A stretch of DNA of 18,004 nt, taken from NCBI GenBank assembly GCA_021779695.1, contig JAJYAE010000055.1:1-18004 (forward strand), read 5' to 3'. The notes under the pieces were generated by a model. That model made no database searches, had not been told where the DNA came from, and was given only the letters and a program-made list of their open reading frames with translations. Source of the stretch: Acidobacteriota bacterium (GTDB taxonomy: Bacteria; Acidobacteriota; Terriglobia; Terriglobales; Acidobacteriaceae). Positions within the stretch are counted from its first letter, which is position 1. Each line of letters starts with the position of its first letter. The translations under genes and the position numbers were made by a program. Shown here piece by piece: positions 7,630 to 15,336 of this stretch.

Positions 7630-9006
7630 GTGCAACCAATCGACCCAATCTCGGCTCAGCAGGACGATGCCGCCAGCGAATCGTGTCGGGTTCCTGTTAG
7701 TTCCCTTGAGGACTCTGAATTCGAAAGAGACAGGAATCGCGGTATCGAGCGCGCTCTTCGCAGAATGGCTCCTTTTCTGATGCTGATGTATCTCGTCTCG
7801 TTTCTCGATCGTGCAAACATCAGCTTCGCTAAGCAGGCTCTCCAAGCCTCTGTCGGGATTACAGAACGTATTTACGCCCTCGGCGCCGGACTCTTCTTTC
7901 TCAGCTACTCATTTTGTGGCTTCCCCAGTAATCTTATTCTTCACAAGATTGGCGCAAAGATTTGGCTCGCATTCTTAATGGTGATATGGGGCGTTGTCTC
8001 CATGGGAACCATGCTGGTGCGAGGGAGCGCGTCCTTTTACGCGTTGCGCCTCATTCTCGGAGTGATGGAGGCTGGATTCTTTCCTGGAACGATCCTCTAT
8101 CTGACCTACTGGTTTCCCGAGCGCGTCCGAGGACAGATTCTTGGACTCTTTTATCTTGCGGTTCCGATCTCCCTCATTGTCGGAGGGCCGCTCTCGGGAT
8201 ATCTACTTGAGGCTCATCCTCGATTTGGGTTGCAGAGTTGGCAATGGATGTTCCTTGTTGAAGGCTTTTTGGCCGTGGCCATGGGCTTTGCGACCTTCTG
8301 GTTTCTCGACAACAAGCCTCTCGATGCGGCATGGCTACCTTCTGCCGAGAAGAGAGCTCTCGTGCGCGCATTGCAGATGGAAGAGAATCAGCGCCGCGCA
8401 ATTGGGCCAGCCAAGTTGCTTCCCATGCTTCGTGACTTGCGCGTCCTGCGCTTCCTATTGATTTATTTCCTGATTCAATTGAGCACCTACGGAGCTATTT
8501 TTTACCTTCCAGCGGAGATCTCCGCTCTGTTGCACAAGCCGGCTGGACTTGAAGTGGGTCTCGTATCCGCCGTCCCCTGGCTTTGTGCGCTCTGTGCCGT
8601 GTACTTCCTGCCGCGCTTTGCAGACCGGCACCGGGCACATCGAAGTTGCGCAGCGTACACGTTGCTCGTAGCGGGCCTGGCAAGCTTTATCTTCCCCATG
8701 GCTGGTCCAGTCGTCGGTCTCGTTGCATTGTCCTTTGCGGTCTCGGGCTTCATCACGGTGCAGCCTCTCTTCTGGACCTTCCCTACAAGCTACCTCGCGG
8801 ATCGTGCTGCAGCGGGAGGAATTGCAGTGATTGGCATGGGCAATTTGGGAGGACTGGTTGCGCCGAACGTCAAAGTCTGGGCGGATCATTTCTTCCAGTC
8901 TTCACGGGCAGGCCTCTATGTCCTCGCGGCCTTTACACTGCTGAACGCCGGCTTGATCGCACAGATGCGCGATAGGACGGCTCCACGCGGATCCCAACCA
9001 GAATGA
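7630..9006 (+). CDS. rhmT: MFS transporter, anion:cation symporter family, RhmT-like sugar-acid importer
   Basis: A 458-residue inner-membrane transporter with about 12 predicted helices after a polar N-terminal tail of roughly 40 residues. [32 protein letters not shown] and the loop motif HKIGAKIW between helices 2 and 3 are typical of the anion:cation symporter branch. The order of conserved stretches, including [14 protein letters not shown] and the Gly-rich [13 protein letters not shown], resembles what I remember of E. coli RhmT (YfaV). It lies 42 nt after the lactonase and 31 nt before rhmD, so import of L-rhamnonate or a close sugar acid is inferred. The frame is open from GTG 7600, but I chose GTG 7630 because AGGAGGGGTGA (7612-7622) lies 7 nt before it. 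The substrate rests on context. Confidence 0.85.
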   Translation: MQPIDPISAQQDDAASESCRVPVSSLEDSEFERDRNRGIERALRRMAPFLMLMYLVSFLDRANISFAKQALQASVGITERIYALGAGLFFLSYSFCGFPSNLILHKIGAKIWLAFLMVIWGVVSMGTMLVRGSASFYALRLILGVMEAGFFPGTILYLTYWFPERVRGQILGLFYLAVPISLIVGGPLSGYLLEAHPRFGLQSWQWMFLVEGFLAVAMGFATFWFLDNKPLDAAWLPSAEKRALVRALQMEENQRRAIGPAKLLPMLRDLRVLRFLLIYFLIQLSTYGAIFYLPAEISALLHKPAGLEVGLVSAVPWLCALCAVYFLPRFADRHRAHRSCAAYTLLVAGLASFIFPMAGPVVGLVALSFAVSGFITVQPLFWTFPTSYLADRAAAGGIAVIGMGNLGGLVAPNVKVWADHFFQSSRAGLYVLAAFTLLNAGLIAQMRDRTAPRGSQPE

Positions 9007-9037
9007 GCCTCTCAAGTTCGACAAGGAGCAACAGAAT

Positions 9038-10213
9038 ATGGCATCCATCAAGATCCGTCACGTGAGAGCTTTCTATATGCAGGGAGGTGGCGCCGATTAC
9101 CATGACCAGGGCAGAGACCACTGGATTGATGACCACATCGCCACGCCTATGGCAAAATATCCGGCCTATCGTGCCAGCCGTCAAGCCTTCGGACTCAATG
9201 TATTGGGCACGCTCGTCGTCGAGATTGAAGCCGAAAATGGCGTCACCGGCTTTGCTGTTTCAACCGGAGGCGAACCCGCTGCATGGATTGTTCAGCGCCA
9301 CCTGGCTCGTTTTCTCGTCGGGGCTGACCCGACTGAAATTGAGCTCATCTGGGACCAGATGTGGCTTTCAACAATCTTCTATGGTCGCAAAGGGCTTGTA
9401 TTGAACGCCATCTCCTGTGTGGATCTGGCGCTTTGGGACCTCGTAGGAAAGTTGCGAGAGATGCCGGTTTATCGACTCATCGGAGGCGCCGTGCGCGATG
9501 AGATCCGTTTCTATGCAACAGGTGCCCGGCCTGATCTCGCGCAAAAGTTGGGATTTATTGGAGGCAAGCTCCCGTTACATCATGGCCCTGCGGAGGGAGA
9601 AGACGGACTACGCAAGAATATTGAGCTACTGGCAACCATGCGCGATCGTGTGGGGCCTGACTTTTGGCTCATGTACGACTGCTGGATGAGTCTCGACCTC
9701 AATTACGCCCAGCGGTTATCGCACGCAGCCGCAAAGCATGACCTCAAGTGGATTGAAGAGGCTCTGCCTCCTGATGACTATTGGGGCTATGCAGATCTCC
9801 GCAGGCGTATTCCGCCAGGCATGCTTGTGACCACAGGCGAGCATGAGGCGACGCGCTGGGGCTTTCGGATGCTCCTTGAAATGGGCTGTGCCGATATCCT
9901 GCAACCCGATGTTGGCTGGTGCGGCGGCCTTACAGAGCTCTTGAAGATCTCAGCTCTTGCTGATGCGCGAGGCGTGCTCGTTGTACCTCATGGCTCCAGC
10001 GTCTACAGTTATCACTTCACCATCACTCGCCATAACAGCCCATTCGCTGAGTTTCTCATGATGGCGCCGAAGGCAGACGCAGTAATTCCGATGTTCTTTC
10101 CGCTTTTGCTCGATGAGCCCATCCCCGAGAATGGCCGACTCAGGCTGTCCGATGCTCCCGGTTTCGGAGTGCGTCTAAACCCAGAGTGCAAACTGAATGC
10201 ACTCTCGTCCTGA
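9038..10213 (+). CDS. rhmD: L-rhamnonate dehydratase (enolase superfamily)
   Basis: A 391-residue cytoplasmic enzyme converting L-rhamnonate to 2-keto-3-deoxy-L-rhamnonate. Reading shows extended similarity to remembered E. coli Rhm[20 protein letters not shown] at the N-terminus, [55 protein letters not shown] [15 protein letters not shown] and [11 protein letters not shown]. The metal ligands are expected at Asp214 (LMYDCWM), Glu240 (WIEE) and Glu268 (TTGEHE), with His318 (VPHGSS) as the general acid/base. AAGGAG at 9023-9028 precedes the ATG by 9 nt. It is the third gene of the lactonase-transporter-dehydratase module. The aldolase or dehydrogenase needed for the next step is not in the window, so the pathway must be completed elsewhere. 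Confidence 0.95.
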   Translation: MASIKIRHVRAFYMQGGGADYHDQGRDHWIDDHIATPMAKYPAYRASRQAFGLNVLGTLVVEIEAENGVTGFAVSTGGEPAAWIVQRHLARFLVGADPTEIELIWDQMWLSTIFYGRKGLVLNAISCVDLALWDLVGKLREMPVYRLIGGAVRDEIRFYATGARPDLAQKLGFIGGKLPLHHGPAEGEDGLRKNIELLATMRDRVGPDFWLMYDCWMSLDLNYAQRLSHAAAKHDLKWIEEALPPDDYWGYADLRRRIPPGMLVTTGEHEATRWGFRMLLEMGCADILQPDVGWCGGLTELLKISALADARGVLVVPHGSSVYSYHFTITRHNSPFAEFLMMAPKADAVIPMFFPLLLDEPIPENGRLRLSDAPGFGVRLNPECKLNALSS

Positions 10214-10320
10214 CGTGGGTTCAAAGAGACTAGTCCTGCTTCTGCAAACCAGTTGCAGCTCGCACACGTGTCTCTGCACACTGCTTCAACCAGCACTTGG
10301 ATGCAGACACGATTGGTAGC

Positions 10321-11418
10321 TTAAACATTGAACTTGAAGAAGAGGATGTCGCCGTCTTTGACCACGTACTCCTTCCCCTCAGAACGATACAAGCCCTTCT
10401 CCTTCACTGCTTGTTCGCTACCGAACGTGAACAGATTCTCACAGTGGTATGCCTCAGCTCGTATAAACCCACGCTCGAAGTCGGTGTGGATCACGCCTGC
10501 TGCCTGAGGCGCCTTGGTTCCCTGCGGAATTGTCCACGCTCGCGCTTCTTGCTCGCCCGCAGTGAAATAGGTAATAAGCCCGAGGAGTCTGTAAGCAGCG
10601 TGGATCAAACGGTTCAGTCCGGGCTCGTCCAGGTCCAGTTCTTGCAGGAATTCCATTCTTTCCTCTGGCTCCAGCAACGCGATCTCTGACTCAAGTGCTC
10701 CACAAATGCGCACCACTTCAGCGCCTTCCAATGCCGCTCGCTCTTCAACGCGCTTTACCCATGTGTTTCCCTCTTTCAGCCCATTTTCGTCCACATTGGC
10801 CACATAGAGAACAGGCTTCATCGTAATCAAATGCAGGTCCTGTGCCGATGCAAGCTCCTCCTCACTTAGCGCGACCTGCCGAGCTGAGTGTCCCTCTCGG
10901 AGCCCATCCAGCAATTTCTTGAGCCCATCAGCTTCGGTCCTTACCTTAGCCTCCGTGGAGTTTTTCGCGGTCTTCTCCACCTTGGCCCATCTCTTCTCCA
11001 CTGTCTCCAGATCGGCAAGCAGCAGCTCCGTATTGATAATGTCCATGTCATGCAGTGGATTGACCCCGCCCGCTACGTGGATCACATTCGGATCTTCAAA
11101 GCAACGCACAATATGGCAAATCGCATCAGTTGCGCGGATGTGCCCCAGGAACTGATTTCCCAGGCCTTCCCCCTTGCTCGCACCCTCCACCAGACCGGCG
11201 ATGTCGATGAATTCCATCGTCGTCGGCACGATTCGCTTCGGCTTCACAATGGAAGCAATTCGATCCAAACGGCCGTCTGGCACCGAAACGATTCCGACAT
11301 TTGGGTCAATGGTGCAAAAGGGATAATTGGCTGCCTGTGCCTTTGCCGCCGTTAAAGCATTGAAGATCGTACTTTTGCCCACATTGGGCAAGCCCACAAT
11401 TCCACAGTTCAAAGCCAT
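10321..11418 (-). CDS. ychF: Redox-regulated ATPase/GTPase YchF (OLA1 family)
   Basis: A 365-residue P-loop NTPase, close to the roughly 363 residues usual for bacterial YchF. Visible are the P-loop GLPNVGKS (9-16), the G3 element DIAGLV (72-77), the variant G4 NVDE (208-211) typical of this ATP-preferring family, a coiled region around 130-190 and the C-terminal TGS-like domain (ITYFTAGEQEARAWT to FFKFNV). YchF associates with ribosomes and is linked to stress responses. The frame extends upstream to 11502, but I chose the ATG at 11416-11418 because MALNCGIVGLPNVGKS is the canonical family start and AAGGA lies about 10 nt upstream. It converges with rhmD across a 107-bp gap that has only a weak 6-bp hairpin (10242-10258). 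Confidence 0.96.
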   Translation of the reverse strand: MALNCGIVGLPNVGKSTIFNALTAAKAQAANYPFCTIDPNVGIVSVPDGRLDRIASIVKPKRIVPTTMEFIDIAGLVEGASKGEGLGNQFLGHIRATDAICHIVRCFEDPNVIHVAGGVNPLHDMDIINTELLLADLETVEKRWAKVEKTAKNSTEAKVRTEADGLKKLLDGLREGHSARQVALSEEELASAQDLHLITMKPVLYVANVDENGLKEGNTWVKRVEERAALEGAEVVRICGALESEIALLEPEERMEFLQELDLDEPGLNRLIHAAYRLLGLITYFTAGEQEARAWTIPQGTKAPQAAGVIHTDFERGFIRAEAYHCENLFTFGSEQAVKEKGLYRSEGKEYVVKDGDILFFKFNV

Positions 11419-11492
11419 GCTGCCGTAATCCTTGAGAGATGGGTTACATCTTGCCAGAGTCTTCCAATCCGGGCAGTAAGCCGAGGATAGGA

Positions 11493-11543
11493 AAGCCAGC
11501 ACCCTTTTGGCGGAGAAGGAGCAAAGGCCCCAGTGGCTGGCTT
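11493..11543 (-). repeat. Inverted repeat AAGCCAGC/GCTGGCTT upstream of ychF
   Basis: The arms AAGCCAGC (11493-11500) and GCTGGCTT (11536-11543) are perfectly complementary. A second, inner complementarity, CCTTT (11503-11507) with AAAGG (11523-11527), could extend the fold. It would lie in the ychF 5' leader if transcription starts near 11555. It could be an mRNA structure or a dispersed intergenic repeat; one copy cannot tell. Confidence 0.4.
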
Positions 11544-11561
11544 GGCAAATGTGTTCTCTTT

Positions 11562-11589
11562 ATTATGCCCGACAGATTTGCGGAGTCTA
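11562..11589 (-). promoter_or_regulatory. ychF: Candidate sigma70-type promoter for ychF
   Basis: Read on the minus strand, TAGACT (11589-11584) and CATAAT (11567-11562) are separated by 16 nt, matching 4 of 6 and 5 of 6 consensus bases. Transcription would start near 11555 and leave a leader of about 135 nt before the ychF ATG, containing the inverted repeat at 11493-11543. Inference from sequence only. Confidence 0.3.
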
Positions 11590-11960
11590 TTGGCACGGCC
11601 TGCGACGAAAAGCCGAAAGAGACCGATTGAGGCGCAATCGTCACTTCCGTTCAATCTCCGAATCTCTAGTTCTCGCCGATTCTATTTCGGGTGCCGAGGC
11701 GCAGATCGATGTGAATAGCAGGGAAAGCTTCGTGCATGTAATCAGTCCAAACAGTCGTGTTGCGTATGCATAGGGTTCATTGGAAAGGCTCTCGTGAGGG
11801 TCCGAATGCAGACCGACTGGAGAGGCTGTATCTACCCACCCACGACACCCGCTGGAGCGGACGGCCTGGATGGGGCGCACTGGGTTGTGTTGAGGGTGAA
11901 GGCCAGAAAGTGATGGGTGGGGTGGCTGGCGTGTTCGCGGAGTGAGGAAGGTTGTGCTTT

Positions 11961-11995
11961 CCCACCCTAAACGCAGAAGGCGCGTTTAGGATGGG
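11961..11995. repeat. Palindromic intergenic repeat (REP-like), CCCACCCTAAACGC arms
   Basis: CCCACCCTAAACGC (11961-11974) and GCGTTTAGGATGGG (11982-11995) form a 14-bp stem with one mismatch around a 7-nt loop. It begins 23 nt beyond the end of the AIPR gene. From memory, acidobacterial genomes carry many intergenic palindromes starting TTTCCCACCC and ending GGATGGGGCA, so this is probably one copy of such a family. It may also stabilise or end the AIPR transcript, though no T-run follows on the minus strand. Confidence 0.6.
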
Positions 11996-12017
11996 GCAGT
12001 CGGCTGGGATCTCTTCC

Positions 12018-13852
12018 TCATACCCATATCTTCGGCGGTATTGCGAGTTCTAGCAGCAAATCGATACCTGAGCGAATTTGGTCGAGCGTCTTTTCATCTC
12101 TGAACCAGTTGCGGTGCTTGAATGCGCTGCCCTGCGTCTCTTTGGCATTGTCGTATTTTTGAATAAGAATCTTTGATGCAATGTCGAATGCTTTGGCAAG
12201 CGCGGTGCAGGGGGGCTATCGGGCTTTCCCAGCCAGTTGTTCGGTTTCGCCAGCTTCTGGAGGTCATGTTCCAGGTTCCACGCCTGCTTAGCATAACTCT
12301 GTCGTTCCAGTTCTCCGACAGCGAAGTAGATCAGACCTTTTCGCTCCAAAGCTGGGTGCATTGTCTTCTCCGCTTGCCGTAAGCTCTTGCGAGTGTCCTC
12401 CCAGAGCTTCTTTACGTAGTTACATGCGAGATAGGTCCCAGCAAGAAGGTTGAATTCACTGTCGGCTATGGGCGAATCAGGGGCCTTGAATATTCGTGTA
12501 TACAACCCCGTTGATGAAATATCAAACAGCTTGGTGGACCCGCCGTGCATGTCATCAGGGCCGAGTTGGAAAGCGAAGAGTGCCTTGGTAAATTCCTCAA
12601 GGGTGAGTGCGATCGTGTTCCGCTTCTTGTCACTTCTCTTATTCTTGTACTCGTAGCTCCGACCGTTGAGGTTAAGTCCGCTGAACCTCCGAGCGATGTC
12701 TTTCTGTATGGCATCATTGCTTCTGAAGTCGGCCAGCTTAAGGGCATTCTGTGTATTGTTGTACCGTGTGACCTCGCCGACGAACGGGACCTCGACGGGA
12801 TACTTGAAGGACATCAAGCGCAGAAGTACCCTGACTGAGCCCAAAGGCTTATGAAGTTTTGTGCTCTTCCTGGTCGTCGCTTTGAGCAGCGATTTAACGG
12901 TCTGGGCGCCGTTGATGATGGACATTTTTTCGCATGTGAGCGTCTTGTTGTTTAAGTCCGGGGTGATCGTTCCGGCAACTGCTGTCACACCATTGTTGAA
13001 GTATTCAAAATTTGTCGGATCGTTCAAGGCGGTCTCAATGATTTGCTTATTCGTCTTCGAATCTCCGACGTACTCCCGGATGTTCATTGTGAAGAGCGCG
13101 GCTCGATTCTGCTGAAGAATGTTGGCCAAGATTCCGCCGCTAACTTCCCCAATGTACAGGTCGCGCTTTTCCCCATCGAAGTGACACCACGGATTTCCGT
13201 TTGCGTCGGGGACCATGTTGATGACGATCTTCTTATCCGAGAAATCTGCGGATTTTACTGCGTCGCGGAGTTCGATATTCAGGAGGGTGTTGTCTAGGTA
13301 TCGAAATTCGCTTCTGTCTGTAACTAGATCAGGAAAGTCCGGGACTTCAGAGAGGCCCTGTACGACGCGGTCCTGAACCGCCGGCCCACTCTTGCCCGTG
13401 GTAATAAAGTAGATCCGGAAGGTGTCTTCGACCCAGTCGATCTGTCCCGCCGACTCCAGAAGGTCATTGTGAAGTGCTTTCTGTTTTCCCTGCGCGCCGA
13501 GGTGAAGTCGTGGCAGTAAGTCGCAGACGCGGCCAACAGATTCCGGGTCTTCTGCGCCGTCTTTACCACGGTATTTTGCTTGGATGATGAGGACTTGACC
13601 ATCGTCTGTTCTGTAAAGGAAATCCACGCCACCATCGCCCGCGCCGTCAACAATGCAACTTTCGAGCTCGCCTTCGTCGTCGGGCACAAGTCCCGGATAG
13701 AGTTTTTCGAGTACTTCTGAGACGAAAAACTTGAGCATTTGCCGAGACTGTTGAGCGGGCGTGAGGTTGCTAAAGGGTGTGCCGAGGCTGGATTCGGACC
13801 ATGCTAGGAGCGCATCTTTGAACTGCAGCTTGGATTCCGTAACTTCTTTCAT
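12018..13852 (-). CDS. AIPR-family (abortive infection/phage resistance) protein with nuclease-like N-terminus, frameshifted near the 3' end
   Basis: The N-terminal part has a PD-(D/E)xK-like site: Asp77 in DGGVDFLYR, then QAK (Gln91, Lys93) in VLIIQAKYRG. The AIPR core follows with MNIREYVGDSKTN (256-268), FEYFNNGVTAVAG (282-294) and IINGAQTVKSL (312-322). AIPR proteins are associated with phage defence; a DNA- or RNA-cleaving role here is inference. In the annotated frame translation would end at 12050 with a basic, low-quality tail. Past a run of six C in the mRNA (12215-12210), the -1 frame reads TALAKAFDIASKILIQKYDN and on to a stop at 12018-12020, a much more natural ending; the joined protein would be 611 residues. 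The start ATG at 13850-13852 has AGAGG upstream. It sits 68 nt after alaC on the same strand, with a small hairpin between (13879-13901). It is a lone accessory gene between two core genes. Confidence 0.85.
12210..12215 (-). other. Frameshift site in the AIPR gene (C6 run, CCCCCCT heptamer)
   Basis: In mRNA sense the codons are GAT AGC CCC CCT GCA. Bases C CCC CCT fit the X XXY YYZ pattern of a -1 slippery site. A -1 shift, or one extra C, leads into the 63-residue C-terminal tail that ends at 12018. The cause may be a real indel, a sequencing error in the homopolymer, or programmed slippage. Confidence 0.75.
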
Positions 13853-13920
13853 GCTTTGCCTCTATGTGCCTATCAGTTCAAGACTGTCTACGATGGTCTT
13901 GGCAGGCTCAAATGAAAAAT

Positions 13921-15108
13921 CTATCCCACCAGAGCAGGCTTTGCGAACATCTGCCTAATGCCGCGGAGGGCTTGTCTTGTTCTCTCTTCGTTTTCGATGA
14001 GGGAGAAGCGGACGTGGCCGTCGCCGTGGTCGCCGAAGCCGATGCCGGGACTGACGGCTACTTTGGCTTCTGTGAGCAACAGCTTCGAAAATTCGAGCGA
14101 GCCTAAGTGGCGGAACTGCTCTGGGATCTGTGCCCAGACGAACATAGTTGCCTTGGGCGAGGGGACCTGCCAGCCGAGCTTGTTGAGGCCTTCGACGAGG
14201 ACGTTGCGGCGGCTGCAGTAGATGTCGCGGATTTCGGCGACGCAGTCCTGCGGCCCCTCCAGCGCGAGGATGCTGGCGACCTGGATGGGCGTGAAGGTGC
14301 CGTAGTCGAAGTAGCTTTTGAGGCGGGCGAGGGCGTTCACGAGGACGGGGTTGCCGACCATGAAGCCGACGCGCCAGCCGGGCATGTTGTAGCTCTTGGA
14401 GAGGGTGAAGAACTCGACGGCGACGTCTTTGGCGCCGGGGACCTCAAGGACGCTGGGGGGCTTGTAGCCGTCGAAGGCGATGTCGGCGTAGGCGAGATCG
14501 TGGATGAGGTGGAAGCCGTATTGGCGGGCGAGCTCGACGAGGCGCGCGAGAAAGGGCAGCTCGACGCACTGGGTGGTCGGGTTCGACGGGAAGTTGACGA
14601 TCAGCGCCTTGGGGCGCGGGGTCATGCGTGGGATCAGGTCTTCGAGCTGCGCGAGGAAGGTCTCCTGGTCGTGGATGGGGACGCTGACGACGTGGGCTCC
14701 CGCAATGACGGGGCCGTAGATGTGGATGGGGTAGCTGGGGTTGGGGACCAGGACGGTGTCGCGCGAGTCGAGGATGGCGAGGCAGAGATGGGCGATGCCC
14801 TCTTTGGAGCCGATGGTGACGATGGCCTCGCGGTCGGGGTCGAGATCGACGTTGTAGCGGGACTTGTACCAGTTGCAGATGGCCTTGCGCAGGCGGGGGA
14901 TGCCCTTGGAGACGGAGTAGCGATGGGTGACGGGCTTCTGCGCGGCCTCAATCATCTTGTCAACGATGTGTTTGGGCGTGGCGCCGTCGGGGTTGCCCAT
15001 GCCGAAGTCGATGATGTCTTCTCCGCGGCGGCGCGCGGCGACCTTCATCTCCCCGGTGATGTTAAAGACGTAAGGCGGGAGGCGCTGAATACGGCTGAAC
15101 TCTTCCAT
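13921..15108 (-). CDS. alaC: Glutamate-pyruvate (alanine) aminotransferase AlaC
   Basis: A 395-residue PLP-dependent fold-type I aminotransferase making L-alanine from pyruvate and glutamate. It closely follows what I remember of E. coli Ala[67 protein letters not shown] and [19 protein letters not shown]. The PLP lysine is Lys238 in [12 protein letters not shown], with Asn176, Asp204 and Tyr207 as cofactor contacts. The frame is open to 15246, but the ATG at 15106-15108 matches the family start ([13 protein letters not shown]) and has GGAG about 7 nt upstream. An LL-diaminopimelate aminotransferase is the main alternative in this superfamily, but the fit to AlaC is better. Upstream lies an alanine-rich leader ORF, suggesting attenuation by alanine supply. 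Confidence 0.93.
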   Translation of the reverse strand: MEEFSRIQRLPPYVFNITGEMKVAARRRGEDIIDFGMGNPDGATPKHIVDKMIEAAQKPVTHRYSVSKGIPRLRKAICNWYKSRYNVDLDPDREAIVTIGSKEGIAHLCLAILDSRDTVLVPNPSYPIHIYGPVIAGAHVVSVPIHDQETFLAQLEDLIPRMTPRPKALIVNFPSNPTTQCVELPFLARLVELARQYGFHLIHDLAYADIAFDGYKPPSVLEVPGAKDVAVEFFTLSKSYNMPGWRVGFMVGNPVLVNALARLKSYFDYGTFTPIQVASILALEGPQDCVAEIRDIYCSRRNVLVEGLNKLGWQVPSPKATMFVWAQIPEQFRHLGSLEFSKLLLTEAKVAVSPGIGFGDHGDGHVRFSLIENEERTRQALRGIRQMFAKPALVG

Positions 15109-15124
15109 GATGACTCCAGTGTAA

Positions 15125-15160
15125 AGGGACGGAGGGACTGAGGGACCAGGAACTAGGGAC
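15125..15160. repeat. Short direct repeats AGGGAC in the alaC leader
   Basis: AGGGAC occurs at 15125-15130, 15133-15138, 15141-15146 and 15155-15160, with spacings of 8, 8 and 14 nt. GGGACCAGG is present twice. On the mRNA strand this is a pyrimidine-rich run of GTCCCT units just before the alaC ribosome-binding site. Role unknown; it could be a protein- or RNA-binding tract or simply slippage-derived. Confidence 0.5.
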
Positions 15161-15223
15161 CAGGGCCTTGGACCGATGGCTTCTGAGAGGCTGGCTGGGA
15201 TTTGGGATGAGAGGAAGCAGTCG

Positions 15224-15310
15224 TTAGGCGGCCGGAGCCGCAGCACGGGCCGCGCACGCGGCTGTGGCCGGCGCGACGATGAGGGTGCGAGGCTGGGCCG
15301 TGGACTGCAT
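15224..15310 (-). CDS. Candidate alanine-rich leader peptide upstream of alaC (28 aa)
   Basis: An ATG at 15310-15308 opens a 28-codon frame ending in TAA at 15226-15224. Twelve of the 28 residues are alanine, and 11 of the last 16 (13-28), as in [10 protein letters not shown]. The ORF ends 115 nt before the alaC start on the same strand. A perfect TATAAT lies 6 nt before the ATG, so the transcript may be leaderless for this peptide. The Ala-codon half overlaps GC-rich pairing options (GCCACAGC 15268-15261 with GCTGCGGC 15244-15237, competing with GCCGCG 15262-15257 and CGCGGC 15254-15249). This fits a classical attenuator that senses charged tRNA-Ala, but GC-rich DNA yields Ala codons readily, so chance is possible. 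Confidence 0.45.
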   Translation of the reverse strand: MQSTAQPRTLIVAPATAACAARAAAPAA

Positions 15311-15316
15311 GAGGGA

Positions 15317-15322
15317 ATTATA
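15317..15322 (-). promoter_or_regulatory. Perfect -10 element TATAAT ahead of the alaC leader ORF
   Basis: TATAAT read on the minus strand, 6 nt before the leader ATG at 15310, in otherwise very GC-rich DNA and 14 nt past the VWFA stop. The expected start point falls on the A of the ATG. No good -35 hexamer lies at 15-18 nt spacing. Confidence 0.4.
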
Positions 15323-15336
15323 GCGGGTAAGGGCAG

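Larger units (their letters stand above)
11419..12017. other. Non-coding stretch between ychF and the AIPR gene
   Basis: About 600 bases with no convincing gene on either strand. Short open frames here have no motif, and none has a good ribosome-binding site. It contains a long-range inverted repeat close to ychF (11493-11543), a candidate ychF promoter (11562-11589) and a palindromic repeat next to the AIPR gene (11961-11995). The segment 11770-11950 is GC-rich with many GGGTGG-like tracts and is otherwise unexplained. Confidence 0.55.

Noticed and set aside
10242..10258. Hairpin CTGCAA/TTGCAG between rhmD and ychF as a terminator
   Set aside because: Only 6 bp with a 5-nt loop and no T-run on either strand; too weak to call.
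12094..12294. 66-codon minus frame at the AIPR 3' end
   Set aside because: It is the third frame, neither the AIPR frame nor the restored C-terminal frame, and looks like noise.
14107..15141. 344-codon open frame antisense to alaC
   Set aside because: Its Asp/Gly/Val/Ala-rich composition is what the complement of a GC-rich gene gives; alaC on the other strand is unmistakable.
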